Shown here in pieces: positions 49,776 through 58,619 of a DNA stretch of 64,000 bases. This DNA comes from Maricurvus nonylphenolicus (GTDB taxonomy: Bacteria; Pseudomonadota; Gammaproteobacteria; Pseudomonadales; Cellvibrionaceae). The notes under the pieces were generated by a model. The model saw only the letters and a program-made list of their open reading frames with translations. It was not told the DNA's origin and did no database searches. Numbering within the stretch: the first letter of the stretch is position 1; every line of letters begins with the position of its first letter. Both the position numbers and the translations under genes were made by a program. Where the stretch lies: assembly GCF_042854845.1 (NCBI RefSeq), contig NZ_AP031498.1:2294001-2358000 (forward strand). The letters are read 5' to 3'.

Positions 49776-52700
49776 ATGCATCTACTGGCGTCCCAGCCTG
49801 GCGGGTTTGTTGACGATGAAGGCATTATTGACCTGCAGCAGTCGCCCGCCGACATCGTTATCCTGTCAGCGGCCGATAGCAGTTTGGCGGCCTTGGCGGA
49901 TGCCTTGGATGTACTAGGATCTTCAGAAAAAGAAATTTTTCCCGAGGTTCGGTTAGCCAATTGGCTGCAAATCGTAAAGCCTGCAGCCTTTGATCTGTAT
50001 CGCCACAAGGTATTGGATCATGCCAAGGTGGTTGTGTTGTCGTTACTGGGCGGCCGCAGTTACTGGGAGTACGGTTTTGAGCAATGTCAGGACTGGCTAC
50101 GTGCCGCAACACCGGATCAGCCTCGCCATTTAATTATTGTGCCTGGGGATGATACGCCTGATCCGCAGTTACAGGCGGTTTGCTCTACAGATAATGAAAC
50201 CAGCGATCGTATCTGGCGTTATCTACGAGAAGGTGGTGTGCTTAACAGTCAGTCGCTGTTGCATTATTTAGCAGATATGTTCTTTCAGCAAACGGCGAGT
50301 GCTCATGCGTGGCGAGAACCTGCGGTGTTGCCGCGGGCAATGGTTTATATGCCGCCAGAGCTTTTCTCTCACCGACAAGAGCAGGAGAGAGTTAAACAGG
50401 CAAGCCTGCAAGATTGGCAGCAGTACTGGCAGAAAACTGATAGGTTTCAAAAGTCTCAAGAACTGCCGGGGGCTGTGGTGCTATTACTGTTTTACCGCAG
50501 CCACTTACAAAGCGGTAATACCGGCGTTTTTGATGGTCTGGTGCAAGCACTGCTGAAACAGGGCTTGCGACCTCTACCCGTGGCGGTGGCCTCACTTAAA
50601 GATGCTGAATCGCTGCTACTGATTAATTCCCTGATAGAAACTACCCAAGCCCAATTGTTAATTAACACTACGGGCTTTGCCAGTAACACGGTGGCGTGCC
50701 CCGATCTTTCTTCTGAGCCCAGTGGTTTTGATGCCGCGTTCGTTAACGATGTGCCGGTTTTACAGTTGGTATTGTCGAGTAGCACTGAAGAAGACTGGGA
50801 TAGTCATCAGCAGGGGTTACGCAGTCGCGATATTGCCATGCAGGTGGTGTTACCTGAAATGGATGGTCGTGTCATTACTCGTGCTGTCAGTTTTAAAGCA
50901 GAGAACCATTTTAACGAGCGTGCTCAGGTGTCGGTGGTGCGTTACCAGTTGCATGATGAGCGTGCCAATTTTATCGCCAAGCTGGCGCGTCGTTACTGCG
51001 CGTTAGCTGGCAAATCCAATCAGGATAAGCGCATTGCACTGATTCTGGCTAACTATCCCACCAAAGATGGTCGTATCGGTAATGGTGTGGGGTTGGATAC
51101 ACCGGCTTCCACGATCAATATTTTAAAGGCAATGGAAACTGCCGGTTACCCGATCGAAGATATGCCTGAAAATGGTAATGCTCTGATAGAAGAATTGCTT
51201 GGTGCCATTACCAATAACCCCAACACGTTACATCAGTTACCTTGTTGGCAGAGCTTAGCGCTTGACGATTATCAGCGTTGTTTTGAAACGCTACCCGTTG
51301 CAAACCAGCAAGCGATTATTGAGCGTTGGGGGGCTCCTGAACAGGATCCTAAGTGTCGCCAAGGGCGATTAATGATAGCGGGTATTCGTTTAGGTGAAAC
51401 CTTTGTTGGTATTCAACCGGCGCGGGGATTTAATGTGGATCTGGCGGCGAACTACCATGATCCCGATTTAGTACCGCCTCACAGTTATCTCGCCTTTTAT
51501 TTTTGGTTGCGCGAAATCTACGCTGTTGAAGCGGTAATTCATGTTGGTAAGCACGGTAATCTGGAGTGGTTGCCCGGTAAAGGCACAGCATTATCTTCAG
51601 GCTGTTGGCCTGATGCCGTGCTTGGCCCCATGCCACATTTTTACCCATTTATTGTTAATGACCCGGGGGAGGGTGCGCAGGCTAAGCGCCGAACCCAGGC
51701 CGTGATTATTGATCACCTTATGCCGCCCATGACGCGCGCTGAAACCTATGGTGAATTGGCAGAGCTGGAAAGCCTGGTGGACGAGTTTTATCAGGCTATG
51801 GGCATGGATAAGCGCCGTGAAGATTGGTTGCGGGAGAAAATTCTCCAGCAACTTAAATCCACTCACGTACTGCAGGAAATCACCGGCAATACCTCCGTAG
51901 ATGAGCAGCCGGATGATGACAGTTTGTTGGAAGAGCTGGATGCTTACCTGTGTGATATTAAGGAAGCCCAGATTCGTCACGGTTTACACCGCTTAGGTGA
52001 GCTTCCCAATATCGAAAAACTGGCCGACACGTTAGTCGCTTTATTGCGTTTGCCGCGTGGCAACGCCGATAACAGTCGCGGTATCCTGCAGTGTCTGGTT
52101 GAGGATTTTGAGCTAACCCTGGAGGATGGCTCTGCGTTCGAGCCACTGTCTGCTAGCCATAAACCCTGGACGGGGGGGCAGCCTTCCTTGCTACAAAGTG
52201 TTAGTGCAGAGAGTTGGCGTTCAGAAGCCGATACCCGTGAGCGTTTGGAATTATTGGCTCGTCATTGGGTTATTAAATTTGTTCTACATGAACAAGCGCC
52301 ATGGCAGGAGTTAGAGGCCTTTCCATGTTCTCAAGCCTTATTGTATTACGCCTGGGAAGTCTTACACCCCACATTACAAAAAAGTGCTGAACTGGAAATC
52401 CATTCGTTAATCCGGGGGCTGGCGGGCAAGTTTGTCGCACCGGGCCCCAGCGGTGCGCCGACGCGAGGCCGTTTGGATACCTTGCCTACCGGGCGTAACT
52501 TCTTTTCCGTAGATAATCGCTCGATTCCATCACCCGCTGCCTGGGCTATTGGTGAGCGTTCGGCACAGGCATTAATTGAGCGTCATTTGCAGGAAGAGGG
52601 GGATTACCCTCGCGAGCTCGGCTTGTCCGTGTGGGGGACGGCCACTATGCGCACGGGTGGAGACGATATTGCTCAGGCCTTTGCATTGATGGGGATTAAA

Positions 52701-53741
52701 CCCATCTGGGCTCCGGGCTCCCAGCGTGTTGTTGATTTCGAAATTGTGCCAACCATGTTGCTTGGGCGTCCGAGAGTGGATGTCACCTTGCGAGTATCAG
52801 GGTTTTTTCGTGACGCCTTCCCTAATGTGATGAAGCTTTACGATGCGGCTGTAGTAGCATTGGCACAGCTGGATGAACCGGGTGATGGTAATTGTATTCG
52901 TCGCCATATAGAGCAGCGTCAGCGACAGCTTGAAGCACAGGGTTTGTCTGCTGAAGAGGCATTCCGTCAATCCAGCTATCGTGTGTTTGGCAGTAAACCG
53001 GGTGCCTATGGTGCAGGTCTACAAGGGTTGATTGATGAGCGCTGTTGGGAAGAACGCAGTGATCTGGCCGAAGCCTATTTGAACTGGGGTGGTTATGCCT
53101 ATGGCAAGCATCAATTAAACGATAAAGTTATCGGCCAGGATGAAAGTCAGGATTTAGCTGATGGTGTTGCGGCTCATGGCAGCTTCCAGTATCGCCTGTC
53201 GCAACTGGAGGCGGTGGTGCAAAATCAGGATAACCGTGAACACGATTTACTGGATTCCGATGACTATTATCAATTCCAGGGAGGCATGAGCAACGCTGTA
53301 ACTACCTTCAGCGGAAAAATGCCAGCGGTGTATCACGCCGACCATGCCAATCCCTCTGCGCCCAAAATACGTACGTTAAAAGAAGAGCTTAATCGAGTAG
53401 TACGTTCCCGTGTGCTTAACCCCAAATGGATAGAGGCGATGCGAGAGCACGGTTATAAAGGCGCCTTTGAAATGTCGGCCAGTATTGATTATTTGTTTGC
53501 CTATGATGCCACGACGGATCTGGTGGATGACTACCAGTACCAACAGGTTGCCGACGCCTTGGTGTTCGATACTGATAATCAGGCATTCTTGCAAGAGAAC
53601 AACCCCCATGCTCTGGAAGAAATGACCGAGCGCTTGCTGGAAGCCTGTCAGCGTGGCTTATGGCAGGAGCCAGGGGATACCGCTGCAGAACTGCAGCAAT
53701 TGTTATTAGAGATTGACCAGCAGCAGGAGAGTCAACACTGA
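49776..53741 (+). CDS. cobN: Cobaltochelatase large subunit CobN
   Basis: A 1321-residue protein of the CobN/BchH family, the porphyrin- or corrin-binding subunit of ATP-dependent chelatases. Diagnostic blocks include ILANYPTKDGRIGNGVGLDTP (in part), VIHVGKHGNLEWLPGK, GPMPHFYPFIVNDPGEGAQAKRR (in part), LGLSVWGTATMRTGGDDI and KPGAYGAGLQGLIDE. Length fits CobN. In the aerobic route it puts cobalt into hydrogenobyrinic acid a,c-diamide. Its motor subunits appear to be the ChlI/ChlD fusion in the other operon, since cobS and cobT are absent. Its stop overlaps the cobQ start (TGATG). Confidence 0.96.
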   Translation: MHLLASQPGGFVDDEGIIDLQQSPADIVILSAADSSLAALADALDVLGSSEKEIFPEVRLANWLQIVKPAAFDLYRHKVLDHAKVVVLSLLGGRSYWEYGFEQCQDWLRAATPDQPRHLIIVPGDDTPDPQLQAVCSTDNETSDRIWRYLREGGVLNSQSLLHYLADMFFQQTASAHAWREPAVLPRAMVYMPPELFSHRQEQERVKQASLQDWQQYWQKTDRFQKSQELPGAVVLLLFYRSHLQSGNTGVFDGLVQALLKQGLRPLPVAVASLKDAESLLLINSLIETTQAQLLINTTGFASNTVACPDLSSEPSGFDAAFVNDVPVLQLVLSSSTEEDWDSHQQGLRSRDIAMQVVLPEMDGRVITRAVSFKAENHFNERAQVSVVRYQLHDERANFIAKLARRYCALAGKSNQDKRIALILANYPTKDGRIGNGVGLDTPASTINILKAMETAGYPIEDMPENGNALIEELLGAITNNPNTLHQLPCWQSLALDDYQRCFETLPVANQQAIIERWGAPEQDPKCRQGRLMIAGIRLGETFVGIQPARGFNVDLAANYHDPDLVPPHSYLAFYFWLREIYAVEAVIHVGKHGNLEWLPGKGTALSSGCWPDAVLGPMPHFYPFIVNDPGEGAQAKRRTQAVIIDHLMPPMTRAETYGELAELESLVDEFYQAMGMDKRREDWLREKILQQLKSTHVLQEITGNTSVDEQPDDDSLLEELDAYLCDIKEAQIRHGLHRLGELPNIEKLADTLVALLRLPRGNADNSRGILQCLVEDFELTLEDGSAFEPLSASHKPWTGGQPSLLQSVSAESWRSEADTRERLELLARHWVIKFVLHEQAPWQELEAFPCSQALLYYAWEVLHPTLQKSAELEIHSLIRGLAGKFVAPGPSGAPTRGRLDTLPTGRNFFSVDNRSIPSPAAWAIGERSAQALIERHLQEEGDYPRELGLSVWGTATMRTGGDDIAQAFALMGIKPIWAPGSQRVVDFEIVPTMLLGRPRVDVTLRVSGFFRDAFPNVMKLYDAAVVALAQLDEPGDGNCIRRHIEQRQRQLEAQGLSAEEAFRQSSYRVFGSKPGAYGAGLQGLIDERCWEERSDLAEAYLNWGGYAYGKHQLNDKVIGQDESQDLADGVAAHGSFQYRLSQLEAVVQNQDNREHDLLDSDDYYQFQGGMSNAVTTFSGKMPAVYHADHANPSAPKIRTLKEELNRVVRSRVLNPKWIEAMREHGYKGAFEMSASIDYLFAYDATTDLVDDYQYQQVADALVFDTDNQAFLQENNPHALEEMTERLLEACQRGLWQEPGDTAAELQQLLLEIDQQQESQH

Positions 53742-55279
53742 TGTCCAAACCTTTGCCAAGCTTTGCTAACCCTCACACCCTCATGGTGCAAGGTACTACA
53801 TCCGATGCTGGGAAAAGTATTCTGGTGACGGCGCTGTGTCGTATTTTGGCTCGCCACAAAATTGGCGTTGCACCGTTTAAGCCACAAAATATGGCATTAA
53901 ACAGCGCGGTAACGCAGGAAGGAGGTGAGATTGGCCGTGCCCAAGCGGTACAGGCTGAAGCCTGTTATCTGCCCAGTTCAACCGATATGAATCCTATCCT
54001 GTTAAAACCCAATACTGACATTGGGGCGCAAGTGATTGTCAACGGTAAAGCCATTGGCAATATGGATGCCCAAACATATCACGCCTACAAACCGGAACTG
54101 TTAAAAGAGGTGGTTGCTGCCCATGGTCGTCTGCAGGATCGCTACCAGGTGGTGATGGTGGAAGGGGCGGGCAGTCCGGCGGAAATTAATTTACGTGAAC
54201 ACGATATCGCCAATATGGGTTTTGCCGAGGAGGCGGATTGTCCGGTGATTATTGTCGCCGATATTGATCGTGGTGGTGTGTTTGCTCACCTTTTAGGTAC
54301 CTATGAGCTGTTAAGCGAAACCGAACAGCAGCGGGTAGTTGGTTTTGTGATTAACCGTTTTCGCGGTGATATTAAGCTGTTGGAATCCGGACTTGATTGG
54401 TTGGAAGAGCGTAGCGGTGTTCCGGTACTGGCGGTCATTCCCTATATCCATAACCTGCATATCGAGGCAGAAGATGCCATTAATCTGGATCAGGAGTTGA
54501 GTGCTGAGGACAGTTACCGGCAGTTAAAAGTTGTGGTGCCTGCTTATCCGCGTATGAGTAATCACACTGACTTTGATGTACTGCGTTTGCACCCGCAGGT
54601 CGATTTACAGTTTGTAAAAGATATCACTCTGTTTAAAGGCGCAGATCTGATTGTATTGCCGGGCAGTAAAAACGTGCGTGGTGATTTGCAGTGGTTAAAA
54701 GATGAAGGTTGGCAGGCTGCCATTCAGCGGCATCTGCGTTTAGGGGGTAAGTTACTGGGCGTGTGTGGCGGCTACCAGATGCTGGGTCAACAGCTGCATG
54801 ACCCGGAAGGTATAGAATCCAAACCCGGTTCGAGTAACGGCTTAGGCTTGCTGGATATGGAAACTACGTTGACCGGCAATAAAACCCTGCGCAATGTTGA
54901 AGGCAGTAGTTGTGCGACAGCGTTGTTCGGTGCAGATGCCATGGCAGTAAAAGGTTATGAAATTCATGCTGGTGTTAGTCAGGGGGCGGCATTAGAGCAG
55001 CCTTTATTTACACTCAAACACAGTGATGAAGTTGATGCTGCACCGTTTAGTGAAGGCAGTATCAACGCTGACAAAACAGTTTTCGGCAGTTATGTTCATG
55101 GCCTGTTTGATCAGCCGCAATTGTTGCAAAAATTGCTGGATTGGGCGGGTCTGCAAGGTCATGAAGAATTTGATTATCCCGCTTTCCGCGAACAGCAAAT
55201 TGATCGATTAGCCGATGAAGTTGAAGCTGTTATGCCGTTGTCCATGTTACAGCGTTTGTTGAGGTTGGATAGCGAATGA
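53741..55279 (+). CDS. cobQ: Cobyric acid synthase CobQ (CbiP)
   Basis: A 512-residue glutamine-dependent amidase that adds four amides to adenosylcobyrinic acid a,c-diamide. The N-terminal P-loop is VQGTTSDAGKSILVTALCR (about residue 15-33) with FKPQNMALNS, and PVIIVADIDRGGVFAHLLGT is conserved. The C-terminal amidotransferase domain has GSKNVRGDLQWL, the nucleophile in LLGVCGGYQMLG and SYVHGLFDQP. The gene is coupled at both ends: it shares a base with cobN, and cobD starts within its last codon. Confidence 0.96.
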   Translation: MSKPLPSFANPHTLMVQGTTSDAGKSILVTALCRILARHKIGVAPFKPQNMALNSAVTQEGGEIGRAQAVQAEACYLPSSTDMNPILLKPNTDIGAQVIVNGKAIGNMDAQTYHAYKPELLKEVVAAHGRLQDRYQVVMVEGAGSPAEINLREHDIANMGFAEEADCPVIIVADIDRGGVFAHLLGTYELLSETEQQRVVGFVINRFRGDIKLLESGLDWLEERSGVPVLAVIPYIHNLHIEAEDAINLDQELSAEDSYRQLKVVVPAYPRMSNHTDFDVLRLHPQVDLQFVKDITLFKGADLIVLPGSKNVRGDLQWLKDEGWQAAIQRHLRLGGKLLGVCGGYQMLGQQLHDPEGIESKPGSSNGLGLLDMETTLTGNKTLRNVEGSSCATALFGADAMAVKGYEIHAGVSQGAALEQPLFTLKHSDEVDAAPFSEGSINADKTVFGSYVHGLFDQPQLLQKLLDWAGLQGHEEFDYPAFREQQIDRLADEVEAVMPLSMLQRLLRLDSE

Positions 55280-56241
55280 ACCTGTGGTGGCAATTGCCGG
55301 CGGTACTTTTAGCTGCACTTCTATTGGATAAGCTGCTGGGTGAGCCTAGGCGGTTTCACCCGCTGGTGGGTTTTGGCCATTGGACTAATGCTATTGAAGG
55401 TTGCTTGAATCGTTCTAATAAATTTCAGCTGTTTGGATTTTTGCTTGGAGCATGTGCCTGGGTATTAGCCGTTATTCCGATCGTTATTGTTGCTGCCTTT
55501 CTCGATCATTGGCTTCAGGCTTATTCCTATCTGCATATGTTGGTGACTGCCGCAGTTCTCTATTTGGCTATCGGCTGGCAAAGTTTGCTGCAGCATGCCC
55601 AGGCTGTAGCTAAACCCCTGATTGCGGGTGATTTATCTTCTGCACGGCAAGCGGTTGGTATGATTGTCAGTCGTGATCCTGAGCAATTAGATACAACGGG
55701 TGTTGCCAAGGCCGCCACAGAATCGGTGTTGGAAAATGGCGCTGATGCGATATTCTCGGCCATATTTTGGTGTGTCATTGCAGGGCTATTGGGTTATGGC
55801 ATAGCCGGTGTCGTGTTGTATCGCTTGGCCAATACCCTGGATGCCATGTGGGGCTATCGTAACGAGCGCTTTCTACAATTTGGCTGGGCTGCTGCGCGTA
55901 TTGATGATCTGCTGAATTTTATTCCCGCCCGCTTAACAGCATTAAGTTATACCCTGATGGGTAATACCCGGGTAGCCTGGCAATGTTGGCGAGAGCAGGG
56001 ATATAACTGGAAGAGCCCAAATGCAGGGCCGGTAATGGCCAGTGGCGCTGGGGCGTTAAATGTCAGTTTAGGTGGTGAAGCTCGCTATCATCAGCAATTA
56101 CAAGTTCGCCCTGCATTGGGTCCAAATACCCAGACAGGACGAGCACCGAGCGGACACACCATCGTTGATGCTTGCCAGCTGGTAAATCGAGCCTTGGTGT
56201 TATGGGTACTGGTGATAACAGCATTGGCGGTCGTGCTATGA
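55276..56241 (+). CDS. cobD: Adenosylcobinamide-phosphate synthase CobD (CbiB)
   Basis: A 321-residue integral membrane protein with several helices. CbiB motifs are LLDKLLGEPRRFHPLVGFGHW (in part, near residue 15), SRDPEQLDTTGVAKAATESVLENGADAIFS (in part) and the C-terminal SPNAGPVMASGAGALNVSLGG. It joins aminopropanol phosphate, the product of CobC, to cobyric acid. The start overlaps cobQ by 4 bp and the stop overlaps cobC in ATGA. The name follows the Pseudomonas denitrificans scheme. Confidence 0.95.
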   Translation: MNLWWQLPAVLLAALLLDKLLGEPRRFHPLVGFGHWTNAIEGCLNRSNKFQLFGFLLGACAWVLAVIPIVIVAAFLDHWLQAYSYLHMLVTAAVLYLAIGWQSLLQHAQAVAKPLIAGDLSSARQAVGMIVSRDPEQLDTTGVAKAATESVLENGADAIFSAIFWCVIAGLLGYGIAGVVLYRLANTLDAMWGYRNERFLQFGWAAARIDDLLNFIPARLTALSYTLMGNTRVAWQCWREQGYNWKSPNAGPVMASGAGALNVSLGGEARYHQQLQVRPALGPNTQTGRAPSGHTIVDACQLVNRALVLWVLVITALAVVL

Positions 56242-57350
56242 GTGTTAATTCTATAGCTCTGCCTCACGGCGGCAACCTGCAGCAGGCGAGTCAGATATAC
56301 GGGATTGATATTCATGATTGGATCGATCTGTCGACGGGTATTAATCCTCGTTCCTACCCGTTAGCACCTATAGCAACGGAATATTTTCATCAGTTGCCAT
56401 ACCCGTCGTCAGGCTTAATCGACGTTGCAAGCAAATACTATGGCAGCAATCAACTTTTACCCATAGCCGGCACCCAAGCTGCTATACAGGTTTTACCGCA
56501 GTGTTTGCCTGAACTGCCAATTTTATTGCCCAAGGTGGGGTATCAGGAGCATCGTAAACATTGGTTGAGGGGGGCTGCTCCATGCCGGGATTACCCCGCC
56601 AATCATGCTGAAGAAACCGCAGTCTATATAGATCAGCAACTGCAGGAAAATGCCGCTACCCATCTCTTATTGATTAATCCGAATAACCCAACCGGATTGT
56701 ATTTAGATAAGCAAAACATGCTCAAATGGGCTGGGCAGTTGAAAGAGGGTGGTCACTTGATCGTTGACGAAGCCTTTATCGATGTGACGCCTGAACAGAG
56801 TTTGTTAACGGAACCTTTACCCGACAATGTGTTGGTACTGCGTTCCTGTGGCAAATTCTTTGGTCTGGCGGGGATACGGTTAGGCTTTGCCTTTGCTTCT
56901 CCGGTGTTGCGCGAACGTTTGTCAGACGCTCTGGGGTTATGGCCCATCAGTGGCCCCACGCAAGCTGCAGGTATTCAGGGGCTAGGAGATGACCTGTGGC
57001 AACAACAGGCAAGGCTAAAGATTACCCAGGATAGTGATACAACGGCGACTTTGTTTGAGCCATTACTGCAACAGCTTAACCCTGTTCGTCAGATGAACCG
57101 ACCACTATTCCATTCGTATCTATTGGCGAAGCAGTCTGCACGGGATATGCAGTTCTGGTTTGCCAAGCGAGGTATCTTGCTACGCTTGATAGACTGGGAT
57201 GAAGATCTGAGCCTGGTACGAGTAGGGCTGTTGGATAGTACGAATAATGAACATACCCAGCGTGTAAAGCAGGCGGTAACCGCTGCTGTTGAAGCGATTA
57301 ATGATGGGGTATTCTATAGCCATGAAACTCCATTACCCCAAAAAGCCTAA
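56238..57350 (+). CDS. cobC: Threonine-phosphate decarboxylase (CobC in P. denitrificans naming)
   Basis: A 370-residue fold-type I PLP enzyme from the ATG at 56238, which overlaps the cobD stop; the frame stays open further upstream inside cobD but the ATGA start is preferred. Motifs are LPHGGNLQQASQIYG and DLSTGINPRSYP at the N-terminus, INPNNPTGLY, the aspartate in LIVDEAFIDV and the lysine in LRSCGKFFGLAGIRLGF. It makes (R)-1-amino-2-propanol phosphate for the B12 linker. A 121-residue orphan overlaps its 3' end by 29 bp. Confidence 0.93.
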   Translation: MSVNSIALPHGGNLQQASQIYGIDIHDWIDLSTGINPRSYPLAPIATEYFHQLPYPSSGLIDVASKYYGSNQLLPIAGTQAAIQVLPQCLPELPILLPKVGYQEHRKHWLRGAAPCRDYPANHAEETAVYIDQQLQENAATHLLLINPNNPTGLYLDKQNMLKWAGQLKEGGHLIVDEAFIDVTPEQSLLTEPLPDNVLVLRSCGKFFGLAGIRLGFAFASPVLRERLSDALGLWPISGPTQAAGIQGLGDDLWQQQARLKITQDSDTTATLFEPLLQQLNPVRQMNRPLFHSYLLAKQSARDMQFWFAKRGILLRLIDWDEDLSLVRVGLLDSTNNEHTQRVKQAVTAAVEAINDGVFYSHETPLPQKA

Positions 57351-57687
57351 TCAAGAAGCCCTGGTGCTGGAAAACGACCGGCACTGGCGCATAGAGATGG
57401 TGATTAAGGCCAATGAGGATGATAGCTTCTCGTTGGTGGCCCAGTCTGGGCTGAAGGATAAACCCGCCGAGCTCAATAAATTACAGGGGCCATATCAAAC
57501 CCTGGATCAAGCCTTGGCCGCCCGTGGTGCTATCGCCCAGCAGCTGGTAGCCAAGGGCTTCGCTGAGGTGGATGTCCAGCCTATATGGAGCTTGCAAGCC
57601 CAGGCGGTGATCAAACGTTTGCGGCAAGAGCGGGGGGATAATACCGGTAATTATTCGTTTGATCCCAGCGATGTATTCTTTGATTAG
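57322..57687 (+). CDS. Hypothetical protein, 121 residues
   Basis: I do not recognise this protein. The ATG at 57322 lies within the end of cobC; a further upstream start in the same frame is possible. The product begins MKLHYPKKPNQEALVLEND and has a mixed beta-then-helix pattern: HWRIEMVIKANEDDSFSLVAQ (in two strands), then YQTLDQALAARGAIAQQLVAKGF, and an acidic tail SFDPSDVFFD. It has no signal or membrane segment. It links the B12 operon to the histone-deacetylase-family gene that starts 15 bp later, but nothing shows a B12 role. Confidence 0.7.
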   Translation: MKLHYPKKPNQEALVLENDRHWRIEMVIKANEDDSFSLVAQSGLKDKPAELNKLQGPYQTLDQALAARGAIAQQLVAKGFAEVDVQPIWSLQAQAVIKRLRQERGDNTGNYSFDPSDVFFD

Positions 57688-57702
57688 TTGTTTGTAGTAC
57701 GT

Positions 57703-58614
57703 ATGACAATCCCCCTGGTTACCCACCCATCTTACAGTTTTGATTTTCCCGCCAAGCACCGTTTTCCCATGGAAAAATTTCGCTTGTTGCATCGCTATGT
57801 ACAGGAAAAAGGTATAGCCCATAAAGCCAATACCCTGCGGCCGGGCAGGGGAAGAATTGATTTGCTCAGCTTGGCTCACTGTCCAGAGTATCTGCAGCGT
57901 TTTATCGATAATCAGATGGATCGCCAGGAAGTGCGTCGTATGGGCTTGCCATGGAGCGAAGGGTTGGTAAAGCGCACCCTGATTTCTCCTGCAGGCACTC
58001 TGTTAACCGCCTATACGGCGTTAAGGAGGGGTATAGCCTGTCACTTGGCTGGCGGCACCCACCATGCTCACTATGATTTTGCCTCAGGTTTTTGTGTACT
58101 CAATGACCTGGCGATTGCCGCTTTGTCATTGCTCAAACATCAACAGGTAGAGCGGGTTCTGATTTTTGACTGTGATGTTCATCAGGGGGACGGTACCGCC
58201 AGTATTCTGCAAAACGAACCGCGGGTTTTTACCTGTTCCATCCACTGTGACAAAAACTTTCCCGCACGCAAGGCAACCAGTGACTGGGATGTGGAAGTGC
58301 CAAAAGGCACTGCTGATCAGAAATATCTGGATATTGTTGAGTCTACCTTGTTGGAAGCCATTAAGCGTAGTCAACCTGATCTGATTTTCTACGATGCCGG
58401 CGTGGATATATACAGTGGTGATCCGTTGGGTTTGCTCAATGTGAGTCTGGAGGGATTACGCCAGCGCGAACATTTGGTATTGGAAATCTGCAAGAACATG
58501 GGGATTTCTACTGCGACGGTGATTGGTGGTGGCTATGATGATGATCGCCTGGCGCTGGTACGTCGTCACGCTATGGTAGTGGAAGCCGCTGCCGACATTT
58601 ATGCCGGTTTTTGA
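57703..58614 (+). CDS. Histone deacetylase family hydrolase
   Basis: A 303-residue protein from the ATG at 57703 (a TTG at 57688 is in frame). It has the bacterial HDAC/acetoin-utilisation fold: HPSYSFDFPAKHRFPMEKFRL at the start of the domain (in part), the active-site pair in LAGGTHHAHYDFASGFCVLND, the zinc ligands in LIFDCDVHQGDGTASIL and a further Asp in FYDAGVDIYSGDPLG. It is expected to be a zinc-dependent amidohydrolase that removes acetyl groups from lysine, polyamines or other small molecules. It may be expressed with the end of the cobW operon. It is convergent to radD with a 5-bp gap. Confidence 0.9.
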   Translation: MTIPLVTHPSYSFDFPAKHRFPMEKFRLLHRYVQEKGIAHKANTLRPGRGRIDLLSLAHCPEYLQRFIDNQMDRQEVRRMGLPWSEGLVKRTLISPAGTLLTAYTALRRGIACHLAGGTHHAHYDFASGFCVLNDLAIAALSLLKHQQVERVLIFDCDVHQGDGTASILQNEPRVFTCSIHCDKNFPARKATSDWDVEVPKGTADQKYLDIVESTLLEAIKRSQPDLIFYDAGVDIYSGDPLGLLNVSLEGLRQREHLVLEICKNMGISTATVIGGGYDDDRLALVRRHAMVVEAAADIYAGF

Positions 58615-58619
58615 TCCAG

